From Hymenobacter elongatus (GTDB taxonomy: Bacteria > Bacteroidota > Bacteroidia > Cytophagales > Hymenobacteraceae): a DNA stretch of 64,000 bases. The DNA is taken from assembly GCF_004745955.1 (NCBI RefSeq), contig NZ_SRLD01000003.1, positions 114,740 to 178,739 of the forward strand, written 5' to 3'. The notes beneath the pieces were generated by a model, which had not been told where the DNA came from, made no database searches, and saw only the letters and a list, made by a program, of their open reading frames with translations. How positions within the stretch are numbered: the first letter of the stretch is position 1; each line of letters begins with the position of its first letter. Both the position numbers and the translations under genes were made by a program. Positions 33,922-43,238 of this stretch are shown piece after piece.

Positions 33922-34632
33922 TCAGAACTGGTAGCCGAGGCCGATGCGGGCGTCGGGCCCAATACCAATTCGATGGCGCGGCACCCCGCTCCCGGTGTAA
34001 TAGCCATACGGATCATCTACGTGGTCGGCGCCCAGGCGGGCCCGGTAGAGCACGCCGCCGGCAAAATCCAGCACGAAGCGCGGGGCCTGGTTCCGGTTGA
34101 GCGCCACCTGCCACCCCAGCAGCGCCCCAAGCCCGATTCGCTGAACCCGCACGATGGAGGGCGTGCTGCCAAAATAGCCGTCGGTAGTACGCATGGCCCG
34201 ATAGTTCAGCACGGGTGAAACGTAGAGCCCCGCCAGGGAGCCGACGGTTTTGCGGGCGGGCAGCAGGTAGTAGCGCGCCATCAGGCTCGCGCCGCTGCGC
34301 CGGTCGGTTGGGTCGCCGCCGTTCACCAGCAGCTCGGTGCCCACGCTCCAGCGCCCCCGCAGGTGCCGCTCGTACGACACGAGCACCGGAAAAACGAAGC
34401 CGTGGTCGGCAAATAAGTTGTAAGCCATATTGTAGCCCAAAGGCGACAGCAGGTCGAGCCGCACGATGTTGTTGCCGGGGCTTGAGCGGCGGCCGGGAGC
34501 AGCGGGCTCCGGGCTTTGTCCGTATATGTTTGTCGATATCGTACCACACAGCAGGGCTGCCACCAGCCACCGGGGCACTGCGTGGGCCTTCGGTGCCCGC
34601 AGCTGAAAAGCATAGTTCAGGACAAACAACAT
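33922..34632 (-). CDS. Outer-membrane barrel protein (DUF3575-like)
   Basis: 236 residues, signal peptide ending near N-I-Y-G-Q. Mature start N-N-I-V-R-L-D-L-L-S-P-L-G-Y-N-M-A and V-L-V-S-Y-E-R-H-L, with terminal strand G-L-G-Y-Q-F ending in Phe. It shares the layout of the gene at 12606. Its 3' end is five bases from the DUF4159 stop (convergent), and it interrupts the DUF4159-MoxR gene group on the other strand. Confidence 0.8.
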   Translation of the reverse strand: MLFVLNYAFQLRAPKAHAVPRWLVAALLCGTISTNIYGQSPEPAAPGRRSSPGNNIVRLDLLSPLGYNMAYNLFADHGFVFPVLVSYERHLRGRWSVGTELLVNGGDPTDRRSGASLMARYYLLPARKTVGSLAGLYVSPVLNYRAMRTTDGYFGSTPSIVRVQRIGLGALLGWQVALNRNQAPRFVLDFAGGVLYRARLGADHVDDPYGYYTGSGVPRHRIGIGPDARIGLGYQF

Positions 34633-34818
34633 CGCACGTAAGGGGTAAGTAGTAGGGTAAATGTAGGAGCCGGCGGCCGCTGCCCCAACCCAGAAACCAG
34701 TACGATCAGACTTTTAATCTCCGGCGGCAAGCGGTACTATTCGGCGGCAGGAAGCAGCTATTCCCGAAAAAATCAGACTTTACCCCAGATTTTTCTCCCG
34801 GCTTCATTTCTTTTCTCC

Positions 34819-35796
34819 TTGACTGAATCTACCGTTCACGCGCTGCTGGCCAAGCTGCCCCCGCTCCGCGAAGAAATTGGCAAAATTATCGTGGGCCAAC
34901 AGCAGGTGCTCGACGAGGTATTGGTGGCGCTGCTGGCTGGCGGCCACGCCCTGCTGGAGGGCGTACCGGGCCTGGCCAAAACGCTGCTCGTACGTACTCT
35001 GGCCGCCGCCACCGACCTGCCCTTCCGCCGCATCCAGTTCACCCCCGACCTGATGCCGACCGATATTCTGGGCACCGAAGTGCTGGAGGAAGACCACGGC
35101 ACCGGTCACCGCTCGTTCAAGTTCAACCAGGGGCCGATTTTTGCCAGCCTCGTGCTGGCCGATGAAATCAACCGGACGCCGCCCAAAACCCAGGCCGCGC
35201 TGCTCGAAGCCATGCAGGAAGGCCACGTGACCTATGCCGGCCAGGAACACGCGCTGCCCAAGCCGTTCTTTCTACTGGCCACTCAAAACCCGATTGAGCA
35301 AAGCGGCACTTATCCGCTGCCGGAAGCCCAGCTCGACCGTTTTCTGCTGTACATCCGCATTGGCTACCCCACCGAGCAGGAAGAGTTGGCCGTGCTGAGC
35401 GGCACCACTGGCACCGCCCGGGCCGAGGTGAAGCCCGTGCTGGGCGGCGAAGACATCCGCCAACTGCAGCAACTGGTGCGCCAGGTAAGCCTGAGCCCCG
35501 AGCTGCTGGATTTCGTGAACCGGCTGGTGCGGGCCACGCGGCCGGCCACGTCGCCGGTGAAGTTTATTCAGGAATACGGCCGCTGGGGAGCCGGGCCGCG
35601 CGCCGGGCAAGCCCTGATTTTGTGTGCCAAAGCTCGGGCGCTGCTGCAAGGCCGCTTTGCCGCCACCCTGGACGATATCCGGACGCTGGCTCCGCCCGTG
35701 CTGCGCCACCGCGTGCTGCTGAATTTCAACGCCGAGGCCGAAAACATCACTCCCGACGATGCCGTGGCAGAATTGCTGAAGGCGGTGCCGGTATAG
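34819..35796 (+). CDS. MoxR-family AAA+ ATPase
   Basis: 325 residues from a TTG start (TTG ACT GAA TCT); no ATG is available nearby. Walker A E-G-V-P-G-L-A-K-T (48-55), Walker B L-V-L-A-D-E-I-N-R, sensor 1 L-L-A-T-Q-N-P-I-E. MoxR proteins are chaperone-like ATPases acting with vWA-domain partners. First gene of the set MoxR, DUF58, BatA-like, DUF4175, large membrane protein, all plus-strand. The 160-base gap to DUF58 is the largest in the set. Confidence 0.94.
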   Translation: MTESTVHALLAKLPPLREEIGKIIVGQQQVLDEVLVALLAGGHALLEGVPGLAKTLLVRTLAAATDLPFRRIQFTPDLMPTDILGTEVLEEDHGTGHRSFKFNQGPIFASLVLADEINRTPPKTQAALLEAMQEGHVTYAGQEHALPKPFFLLATQNPIEQSGTYPLPEAQLDRFLLYIRIGYPTEQEELAVLSGTTGTARAEVKPVLGGEDIRQLQQLVRQVSLSPELLDFVNRLVRATRPATSPVKFIQEYGRWGAGPRAGQALILCAKARALLQGRFAATLDDIRTLAPPVLRHRVLLNFNAEAENITPDDAVAELLKAVPV

Positions 35797-35956
35797 AAAT
35801 GAGCTGTCAACGCTCAGCCTTCTCTCTACAGACTAGGCGGTATCTGAAGCTTGTCCTGCTTCAACTGCGCGGACGCCAGATGAGCAGGACGGAGATGCTG
35901 TTGTATCAGTTTTCAACTACACGCTGAGTTCTCACTTTTGAATTCTCAATTTTAAC

Positions 35957-36835
35957 ATGCTTTCCCCCGAACTCCTGCATGCGCTCCACAACCTGCCGCT
36001 GGCGGCCAAACAGGCAGCCGAAGGCTTTCTGGCCGGGCAGCACCTGAGCCGGCGGCGGGGCCCGGGCATGGAGTTCAGTCAGTACCGCCCCTACCAGCCC
36101 GGCGACGACCTGCGCCGCCTCGACTGGCGCCTGGCCGCCCGCTCCGACCGCTACTACATCCGCGAGTCGGAGGTCGATACCAGCCTCACGGTGCATTTAC
36201 TGCTCGATGCCAGTGCCAGCATGAACCACCGCGACGACAACGGCCTGACCAAGCTCGAGTATGGTCGGCTGCTGCTGGCGGCGCTGGCCTACCTGGCCCA
36301 GCAGCAGGGCGATGCAGTGTCGTTGAGCATTCTGCACCCGCAAGGCTTGGTGCATCTGCCGGCCCGCGCCGACTCGCGCCAGTTGCCCCGGCTGTATCAG
36401 GCGCTGCAAAACACGGCCGGCACGGGGCGCTTTCCCGAAGCCGGGCAGCTAGCCCCGCTGCTGGCGCGGCGGCAACGCGCCCTCACAGTCTGCGTGAGCG
36501 ACTTATATGAGGAAGAAAGCGAGATAAGCACTCTGCTGACGCGCTTGCGGGCCGTGGCGGGCGAAGTGCTGCTATTGCATCTGATGGCCGACAACGAGCT
36601 GCGCTTCAGCTACCGGGGTTCTCTCACGTTCGAAGATCTGGAATCGGGCCAGACTGTGCAGCTCAATGCCGAGCAGGAGCGCGCCAGCTACCAGCAGCAG
36701 TTGCAGGAATGGCTGCGCACCACCGCCCAGGCAGCCCGCCGTCAGGGCTTCGACTACCACCAGCTGAATATCCTGGAGCCGCTGGATGGGGCGCTGCGCG
36801 AATTTTTGCGCCGCCGCCAAGCCACCTCTTTCTAG
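35957..36835 (+). CDS. DUF58 vWA-domain protein
   Basis: 292 residues, soluble. The N-terminal DUF58 signature R-R-G-P-G-M-E-F-S-Q-Y-R-P-Y-Q-P-G-D-D is present, then a vWA-like domain with metal-site residues D84-A-S86-A-S88 (D-x-S-x-S). DUF58 proteins act downstream of MoxR in envelope or stress functions. The C-terminal part has a Gln-rich helix. Follows MoxR by 160 bases with no terminator. Confidence 0.93.
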   Translation: MLSPELLHALHNLPLAAKQAAEGFLAGQHLSRRRGPGMEFSQYRPYQPGDDLRRLDWRLAARSDRYYIRESEVDTSLTVHLLLDASASMNHRDDNGLTKLEYGRLLLAALAYLAQQQGDAVSLSILHPQGLVHLPARADSRQLPRLYQALQNTAGTGRFPEAGQLAPLLARRQRALTVCVSDLYEEESEISTLLTRLRAVAGEVLLLHLMADNELRFSYRGSLTFEDLESGQTVQLNAEQERASYQQQLQEWLRTTAQAARRQGFDYHQLNILEPLDGALREFLRRRQATSF

Positions 36836-36909
36836 TGGCCGGTGTCTTTGCGGCAGCTTCCCGCCCGCGCCGCCCGTATCTTTCCTTTTCGTTTTAACTC
36901 TTCTCCGCG

Positions 36910-38463
36910 TTGCTCACGTTTCTTGCTCCTTCCGGTTTGCTGGCGTTGCTGGGCGTAGCGGTACCCATTGCTATTCATGTATGGAACCGGCGGCCGGGCC
37001 GCACGGTGCAGGTGGGCAGCATTCGGTGGCTGGCCGTGGCCGCCAACCGGCGCATGCGCAACCTGCGGCTGGAACAGCTGTTGCTCCTGCTCTTGCGCCT
37101 GCTGCTGGTTGCCACACTGGCGGTAGCGGTAGCCAGGCCGGTATGGCAGCAGCCCCCGCCGCCCCGCCGCGGCCAAATTCTGATAAGTCCGGACCTACTG
37201 ACATCGGCGTCGCTCACGGCTGTGCGGCCTACGATTGACTCGCTCCGCCGCCGGGGCTTTGGCTTGCGCCAGCTTGGCCAGGGCTTTCCGCTGATTTCAG
37301 ATACGCTCTGGCAACAGCTTCGCGACCAGCCCGCAGCGGCTGCCATCGTAGCGCCCCAACAGAATTTCTGGACACGGGTAAGCCAAGCCGCCGACTCTTT
37401 TCCCGGTCAGCCAGTTCGAGTATTCACTTCGGCGGCAATGCGGCATTTTCGGGGTGGCCGGCCGGCGCTGCCTGCCAACATCAGCTGGCAAACCGTGCCC
37501 CTCCCCCCCGGCACCGCCGCGTGGCTGACCGGAGCCAGCCTTATAACGCCGGATAGCTTGCGCCTGGTCGTGCAGCATGGCAACCAGGATGGCATCTATA
37601 CCAGCATCCATACGCTGGCAAAACCCTGGCAGCTCCCGGCGCGGCTGCCCGGCATTGCCGGATTGCCGCCATTGCGCTACACTTTAGTGGCCGGAAAAGC
37701 TACTATCCAAACTCTAGCACCCGATTCGCTGCGGATTCCCGTTCGCACTCAGCCGGTGCGGCTATGGGTGTATTATGATGTCGACCATACCCTGGATGCC
37801 CGTTACCTGCGAGCAGCGCTACGGGCGGCAGCACTGGGCCTGGCCACACCGCTGGAGCTTACCGTGACGACTACTCCGCCGCCAGCGGCCCAAAAGCTGG
37901 ACTGGCTGTGCTGGCTGGCCAATACACCCGTGCCGACTCTCTGGCAACAGCGGGTAGCCGCCGGGCTCACGCTTTGGCAGAATGGGCATACGCCCGGCAT
38001 TGCTGTCCAAACCAGCTTTGCCGTCGCCCCACTTAGCCAAAACTATCCACTGAGCCGCCTCGACACCGTTTCCGTTCGGGAACCCAACAGCGTTTTATGG
38101 CAGGCGACTAATGGCCGCGCCGTGCTTTCGCAGCGGGCACTAGGCCGGGGTGTTTTCTACACGTTTCACAGTCGCCTGCACCCGGCCTGGAGCCGCCTGG
38201 GCGACAGTCCGGATTTACCGCAGCTGTGGCTGTCACTGCTGCAACCCGATGGCGCAGTCGCACCCGAGGCGCAGGACCAGCGCCAGCTCGACCCCACGCA
38301 GGTACTGCGCCAACAGCGCCGCACGACCCAACGCCCAATGGTCCCGGCCGCGTCTACTGCCACCGATTTACGAATCTGGGTAGTGCTGGCCGCCGCTTTG
38401 CTCTGGGGTATTGAGCGACTGGTGGCCGGGCGCATTTCTTCCGCTAAAGCCGTGGCCCTATGA
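36910..38463 (+). CDS. BatA-like membrane protein with degenerate vWA region
   Basis: 517 residues from a TTG start. The first 75 residues are the aerotolerance-regulator N-terminal domain: helix 1 (T-F-L-A-P-S-G-L-L-A-L-L-G-V-A-V-P-I), I-H-V-W-N-R-R, and helix 2 (L-L-L-L-L-L-R-L-L-L-V-A-T-L-A). Where BatA has a metal-binding D-x-S-x-S this protein reads I-L-I-S-P-D-L-L, so the vWA domain is not a normal ion-binding one. A last helix (W-V-V-L-A-A-A-L-L-W-G) is at ~490-505. Stop overlaps the next ATG by four bases. Confidence 0.85.
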   Translation: MLTFLAPSGLLALLGVAVPIAIHVWNRRPGRTVQVGSIRWLAVAANRRMRNLRLEQLLLLLLRLLLVATLAVAVARPVWQQPPPPRRGQILISPDLLTSASLTAVRPTIDSLRRRGFGLRQLGQGFPLISDTLWQQLRDQPAAAAIVAPQQNFWTRVSQAADSFPGQPVRVFTSAAMRHFRGGRPALPANISWQTVPLPPGTAAWLTGASLITPDSLRLVVQHGNQDGIYTSIHTLAKPWQLPARLPGIAGLPPLRYTLVAGKATIQTLAPDSLRIPVRTQPVRLWVYYDVDHTLDARYLRAALRAAALGLATPLELTVTTTPPPAAQKLDWLCWLANTPVPTLWQQRVAAGLTLWQNGHTPGIAVQTSFAVAPLSQNYPLSRLDTVSVREPNSVLWQATNGRAVLSQRALGRGVFYTFHSRLHPAWSRLGDSPDLPQLWLSLLQPDGAVAPEAQDQRQLDPTQVLRQQRRTTQRPMVPAASTATDLRIWVVLAAALLWGIERLVAGRISSAKAVAL

Positions 38464-40715
38464 GCACCACCTTATCGACGCCCCATACTGCCGCCGCCGA
38501 GGGGCTGGCTACTTTGCGCCAAGTACGCCAGACGTACCGGTGGCACCGCACGGCCGCTGTGCTGGTGCCAACCCTGGCGTTGGCGGGTCTATTACTGCTG
38601 CTACAGGCACGTTTTCCACAATTACCGCTTATGCTGTCGGTGCTTGTGGCCTTGCTGGGGACGGTAGTGGTAGCCGGGCTGCTCTGGAGAATCTGGCGTG
38701 AGCCGCTGGCCACCATTTCCCGCCACCTCGACCGGCGCTTTCCGGAGCTGGAAGACAGCGCCGGGCTGCTGCTGCGCCCAGCGCAACAGCTGAATCTGCT
38801 GGAGCACTTGCAGCAGCAGCACATTACGACGCGCTTACTAGCCCTGACGTCCCAACCTCGGCCAGTGCTACCGGTGCGCTTTGCCCTGGCTACTTACCTC
38901 ACTATTGCGGCGCTACTAACGCTGGCCGGAGTGTGGCTTTGGCCCCCAACGGCTCCGGCCCAACCTCCCGGCACCGCGCCGACTGCAGCCTTGCATTTTC
39001 CGGCCGTTCCCACTACTGGTCAGAAAGCTGCCGCGCCGGCCCGTATTCTCGAAACCCGTATCCGAGTGGTGCCGCCTGCCTACACACGCCGTCCAAGCTT
39101 TACGGCGGCCGAGCCTTCGTTTCGCTGCCCTCAAGGCTCTCAGGTGCGCTGGACGGTGCGGGTATCCCGGGCGAGCGGGCGGCCCCAGCTGGAAATTGGC
39201 CGGCAACGGCTCAGGTTTCGACCCGTAGCGGGCCAGCCGCTGCACTTCACCGCTTCCTATACTTTTGCTGCTTCTACGCTCTACCGCATCCGATTTGATG
39301 GCCAGGCTTCCGACGACTACGCGGTGGAAGTGCAGCCCGACCGACCGCCGACTATTCAAATCCGGAGCCCGAAACCGTACACGCTGGTTGAGTTTGGCCA
39401 ACGTCCGGAAGTAGCCGTGCGTCTGGCGCTGGGCGATGAGTATGGGTTGACTGCGGCCCGGCTGGTAGCCACCGTGGCGCAGGGCCAGGGCGAGGCCGTG
39501 AAATTCCGGGAAGTAGCCACCGACCTGAACGGTAGCCTGCGCGGCCAGCCCACGCAGGTTTCCCTCACCCACTTGCTCCGGCTGCCCGCCCTGGGCCTCA
39601 CCTACGGCGACGAAGTGTATTTCTATGTGCAGGCCTGGGACAACGCCCGCCACAGCACCCGCTCCGATACCTACTTAGTGCAGTGGGAAGACACGACAGT
39701 CGATGACTCAGGCTCTGACATGGCCATGGGCGTGAACGTGGTGCCGGCTTACTTTCGCAGCCAGCGCCAGGTTATCATCGACACCGAAAAGCTGGTGGCC
39801 GAGCGGCGGCAGCTGGAGACTACCGCTTTCACCGACCGCGCTAACGACCTGGGCCACGATCAGAAAGTACTGCGGCTGCGCTACGGCAAGTTTTTGGGCG
39901 AGGAGTTTGAGCAGAGCATCGGCCAAAGCGCCCCCCGCCCACCCGCAGCCGATACCGACGGTGACCATCACGAGGCCGGGGAGCATGCGGAAGGCGAGGA
40001 AGCCGGCCACGACCATGGCGCAGCCGCCACTGCCGACGCCAGCCCCACGGCCGAAGCCGCGCAGCTGCTCGATGCCTACGTGCACCACCACGACGACTCC
40101 GAAACCGCCGACTTCCTGGAGCCTGCTGTCAAGGCCAAGCTGCGCGGCGTGCTGAGCCAGATGTGGGAGGCGGAGCTGCGCCTGCGCACCGCCCGGCCCG
40201 CCGAAGCCCTGCCCTACGAATACCGGGCCCTGCGGCTGCTAAAGCAGGTGCAGCAGCAAACCCGGGCGTACGTGCGCAAGTCGGGCTTTGCCCCACCGAT
40301 AATTCCTGAAGCTACCACCCGTCTTACCGGCGAAATGGCTGGGGCCGCCGCGCCGCGCCGCCAGCAGCAGGTAGCCGCCCCGCCGACCCAACCCACGATT
40401 CAGGCCGCCCTGCGCCTGCTGGCCGTGTTGCGTCAGGGGGGCACCGTGCGGCCGGCCGATGCGGCTATCCTGGACCAGGCCCGCCCCGCTACCGCCCAGG
40501 CGGCCCTGCGCAACCCCGGCCGCTACCTGACCGCCGTGCGCGACCTACGCCAGCTGACCACCGATGTGCGGGCCAGCCGGCGGCCCTGCCAGTCGTGCAT
40601 TGCCAAAGTAGAATCTGCGCTTACTGACCTGCTCCCGCCCCCGCCCGCTGACCCTGGCCGCCCCACCGGACCCGACCGACTGGCCCGCCGGTACTTTCAG
40701 GAGCTGGGCCGGTGA
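38460..40715 (+). CDS. DUF4175 membrane protein
   Basis: 751 residues. Two to three N-terminal helices (for example A-A-V-L-V-P-T-L-A-L-A-G-L-L-L-L, L-M-L-S-V-L-V-A-L-L-G-T-V-V), then R-H-L-D-R-R-F-P-E-L, a DUF4175 hallmark, and a large periplasmic part with Ig-like modules. Between residues ~490 and 535 there is a His/Asp/Glu-rich insert (D-T-D-G-D-H-H-E-A-G-E-H ... H-H-H-D-D), which could bind metal. A C-Q-S-C pair lies near the C-terminus. Its ATG overlaps the previous stop, its stop overlaps the next start: tight coupling. Confidence 0.88.
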   Translation: MSTTLSTPHTAAAEGLATLRQVRQTYRWHRTAAVLVPTLALAGLLLLLQARFPQLPLMLSVLVALLGTVVVAGLLWRIWREPLATISRHLDRRFPELEDSAGLLLRPAQQLNLLEHLQQQHITTRLLALTSQPRPVLPVRFALATYLTIAALLTLAGVWLWPPTAPAQPPGTAPTAALHFPAVPTTGQKAAAPARILETRIRVVPPAYTRRPSFTAAEPSFRCPQGSQVRWTVRVSRASGRPQLEIGRQRLRFRPVAGQPLHFTASYTFAASTLYRIRFDGQASDDYAVEVQPDRPPTIQIRSPKPYTLVEFGQRPEVAVRLALGDEYGLTAARLVATVAQGQGEAVKFREVATDLNGSLRGQPTQVSLTHLLRLPALGLTYGDEVYFYVQAWDNARHSTRSDTYLVQWEDTTVDDSGSDMAMGVNVVPAYFRSQRQVIIDTEKLVAERRQLETTAFTDRANDLGHDQKVLRLRYGKFLGEEFEQSIGQSAPRPPAADTDGDHHEAGEHAEGEEAGHDHGAAATADASPTAEAAQLLDAYVHHHDDSETADFLEPAVKAKLRGVLSQMWEAELRLRTARPAEALPYEYRALRLLKQVQQQTRAYVRKSGFAPPIIPEATTRLTGEMAGAAAPRRQQQVAAPPTQPTIQAALRLLAVLRQGGTVRPADAAILDQARPATAQAALRNPGRYLTAVRDLRQLTTDVRASRRPCQSCIAKVESALTDLLPPPPADPGRPTGPDRLARRYFQELGR

Positions 40716-42529
40716 GCTTTTCCCCTATCATGTCGCACCCGCCCATCTTTTATCTCTTCCTGCTACTGTGCCTGCTGCTGGCCGCTGGCCTTACCATAGC
40801 GGCCCTGCGCCGCGCCAATCGACAACGGCTTGTGCTACGGCTGGCCGCTGGCTGGCTGGCAGTGCTGGCGCTGTGGCTGATGGTAAATCCGCCGCGCTAC
40901 ACCGTGCGCGGAACCAGCAACGAAGCGGTTGTTCTCACACCCGGCTACCAACCCGACAGCCTACGGCGAATAGTGCGGCAGCTAGGACCGGCTACGCAGC
41001 TATGGCGCTACGGCACCACCACTGCCAGCGCCGACACGCCGAGTTTGAGCAGTGTGCTGCTCCTGCGGGAACGATACCCCGCCCTGCGGCACCTGCACGT
41101 TCTGGGACAGGGGTTGCCGACTACGGAACTGACCAACCTGGGACCCGTGAAGCTAATTTCGCATCAGCCAGCAGCTTTTCAGGGCTTTCAACAAGCCGGG
41201 TGGAGCCGCCGCCTGGAGGCCGGACAGCCGCTGCTGGTGGAAGGCGTTTTCTCGGCCATAAAACCCGGGCAACCCGTCTGGATTAGCCTGCGCGGGCCGG
41301 GCCAAAATACCGATTCAGTACAGCTGAAAGCCAGGGCGGGGAGTTTCCGATTACGCTTTCTTCCCAAATCAGCCGGCTTGGCTGTCTATCAGCTCCGGGC
41401 CCGGCGGGGCGGTAAGCTAGTGGCTGCCGAGCCCGTGCCGGTCGAGGTAGTGGCGCCTCAGCCCCTACGAGTCTTGCTGCTGAGCAGCACGGCTTCCTTC
41501 GAGTTCAAATTTTTGAAGAATCACCTCGGCGAGCGTCAGCACCGTGTGGCACTGCGCACGGGGGTTAGCCGGGGTCTGACCCAAACCGAATTCCTCAACC
41601 AACCCGCCCACGACCTTTCCCGGGTTTCCAGCTCCTTGCTCGCCCGCTACGATGTAATAGTAGCTGATGCCGGCACCCTGGCCGCGCTGGCTCCCGCCGA
41701 AACGCAGGCCCTGAACACGACTATCCGCACCACCGGGCTGGGACTCATCGTGCTCGGCGACGCGGCCCCGCTGCCCCGCGCCACGCCCGCCCGCGCCAGC
41801 TTCACCGTGGTGCCCCACGCCGCCACCGCCACCGACCGCCCACAACCCGTGCGTTGGCCCCAACAAATAGGCCAGCCCACCACGCTTATTCCGGCCACCA
41901 TACGCTTGGCGGCCACTGCCCGGCCCGTAGTGGCAGATGGCCGGCAGCAGCCTGTGGTGGCTGCGCAGCGGCTGGGTGCGGGCATGGTCATGGTGTCGGT
42001 GCTGCCCCAAACCTATCCGTGGGCGCTGCAAAATGCGGCCAGCACGTATGCGGCCTATTGGGGTTCGTTGCTGCGAATAGTGGCCCGGCCCGTCGCGCCA
42101 GCGGCTCAATGGCAAGTGCTGGCCGCCTGGCCGCGCGCCCACGAGCCGGTGGCGTTACGCTTGGTTTCCGGCACGTTCCCTACCCAGCAGCCCAGCGTCT
42201 CAGATTTACGGCAGACAGCACCTATCACGCTGGCGTTGCGGCAGGATGCACGACTACCCGAATGGAAGGCTGGGCATTTATGGCCTGCCGCCCCCGGCTG
42301 GCACCAGGTACGCCTGGCAAATCAGGCACCGCAGGCTTTCTATGTGTTTGGCACTACCGACTGGCAGGGCCCCGAAAGAACAATCAGGGAGCAAGCCGCG
42401 GCTTCGCTGCAGGCATCGACCTCACCCTCTACGTCGCCGACGCTAACGAGCCAGTCCTACTCACTGTTGTGGTTCTTTATTCTGTTCGTGCTGGCGGCGG
42501 GTAGCCTGTGGCTGGAAGAGAAGCTCTGA
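40712..42529 (+). CDS. Large membrane protein with glutamine-amidotransferase-like domain
   Basis: 605 residues from a GTG overlapping the DUF4175 stop (GTGA); an ATG at 40730 is the alternative. Two N-terminal helices (F-Y-L-F-L-L-L-C-L-L-L-A-A-G-L and W-L-A-V-L-A-L-W-L), a periplasmic region, then a domain beginning L-R-V-L-L-L-S-S-T-A-S-F-E-F and containing Y-D-V-I-V-A-D-A-G-T-L and G-L-I-V-L-G-D, like amidotransferase-fold sensors. C-terminal helix L-L-W-F-F-I-L-F-V-L-A-A-G. Family usually found with MoxR/DUF4175; activity unknown. Confidence 0.85.
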   Translation: MSFSPIMSHPPIFYLFLLLCLLLAAGLTIAALRRANRQRLVLRLAAGWLAVLALWLMVNPPRYTVRGTSNEAVVLTPGYQPDSLRRIVRQLGPATQLWRYGTTTASADTPSLSSVLLLRERYPALRHLHVLGQGLPTTELTNLGPVKLISHQPAAFQGFQQAGWSRRLEAGQPLLVEGVFSAIKPGQPVWISLRGPGQNTDSVQLKARAGSFRLRFLPKSAGLAVYQLRARRGGKLVAAEPVPVEVVAPQPLRVLLLSSTASFEFKFLKNHLGERQHRVALRTGVSRGLTQTEFLNQPAHDLSRVSSSLLARYDVIVADAGTLAALAPAETQALNTTIRTTGLGLIVLGDAAPLPRATPARASFTVVPHAATATDRPQPVRWPQQIGQPTTLIPATIRLAATARPVVADGRQQPVVAAQRLGAGMVMVSVLPQTYPWALQNAASTYAAYWGSLLRIVARPVAPAAQWQVLAAWPRAHEPVALRLVSGTFPTQQPSVSDLRQTAPITLALRQDARLPEWKAGHLWPAAPGWHQVRLANQAPQAFYVFGTTDWQGPERTIREQAAASLQASTSPSTSPTLTSQSYSLLWFFILFVLAAGSLWLEEKL

Positions 42530-42537
42530 CTACAGCC

Positions 42538-42762
42538 TTAGTAGCGAATATCCGGATGACCGTTGAGCAGCATATCCTCCGCATCGCCCACCACATACTC
42601 GCCCACGACGAATACTATTCCTGCCGTCGTGGTTTCTGAATCGGGGTAGGTAGCAGAGGGTGGCACCCGATGTTTTTCAGAAACGCCCCTATTGGCTGAA
42701 TTACTCTCCTCTTTGTTGGAAAAGATGGAGCTGTTTATAGCGTGCTTAGAATACTTGGACAA
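42538..42762 (-). CDS. Possible small protein, uncertain
   Basis: A 74-codon frame with a TTG start and no homologue I recognise. The C-terminal half (T-A-G-I-V-F-V-V-G-E-Y-V-V-G-D-A-E-D-M-L-L) looks protein-like, the N-terminal half is Ser-rich. It may be a small gene or the 3' end of a decayed one. It converges on the membrane-protein gene with nine bases between the stops. Confidence 0.3.
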   Translation of the reverse strand: MSKYSKHAINSSIFSNKEESNSANRGVSEKHRVPPSATYPDSETTTAGIVFVVGEYVVGDAEDMLLNGHPDIRY

Positions 42763-42866
42763 GGCTGCTAGATAGTTGTTCGAAGAAACCGGGGCACAAA
42801 TATTGCACTTAAAATATTTAATATTTAATCTATCTGTTATTTATTTTCTCTTGGCTTGACACCAAC
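42763..42866. other. AT-rich intergenic segment
   Basis: A strikingly AT-rich stretch, with TTAAAATATTTAATATTTAA near 42807-42826, well below the GC of its surroundings. No gene seen; may hold the promoter of the doubtful small ORF. Confidence 0.3.
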
Positions 42867-42905
42867 GAAAAACGGCCCAATTCTCCGGGGTGGAAAATCG
42901 GGCCG
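42867..42905 (-). terminator. Terminator of the Thr-rich lipoprotein gene
   Basis: CGGCCCAATTCTCC (42873-42886) pairs with GGAAAATCGGGCCG (42892-42905), imperfectly in the middle; on the minus strand the stem is followed by TTTTTCG. Confidence 0.8.
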
Positions 42906-42941
42906 CTTGCAGAGTGCACGCCGGCCAGGGCCGGCGCGTAA

Positions 42942-43187
42942 TTACTTCTGCTCGGTCGTGGTCGTCGTGGTCGAAGCCTCGGTGGTGGTAGCAGCAGGAG
43001 CAGCCATCGTCGAGTCAGCCATTACAGTCGTGGTGGTGCTAGTCGAGTCCATCGTCATCGTGGTAGCATCGGTAGCAGGAACTTCTACGTTCGTAGTCTC
43101 GGTGGTTTCAGCAGTCTTCGTCTCGCAAGAAGCAAGGGTAGTAGCGAATACGAGAGCCAGGGCAGAAACCTTCAGGAGATTGTTCAT
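42942..43187 (-). CDS. Thr/Ser-rich small lipoprotein
   Basis: 81 residues. Signal peptide with lipobox L-A-S-C, then a low-complexity sequence made almost entirely of Thr, Ala, Ser, Glu, Val and Met (T-T-M-T-M-D-S-T-S-T-T-T-T-V). No fold expected; likely a disordered surface lipoprotein. Divergent from the ECF sigma gene with 134 bases between, so it could be a sigma target. It has its own terminator. Confidence 0.78.
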   Translation of the reverse strand: MNNLLKVSALALVFATTLASCETKTAETTETTNVEVPATDATTMTMDSTSTTTTVMADSTMAAPAATTTEASTTTTTTEQK

Positions 43188-43238
43188 TTTGGTGGTACGT
43201 TTGAAAAAATTTAGTCTGAAAAACTTTCTTCATACCGG

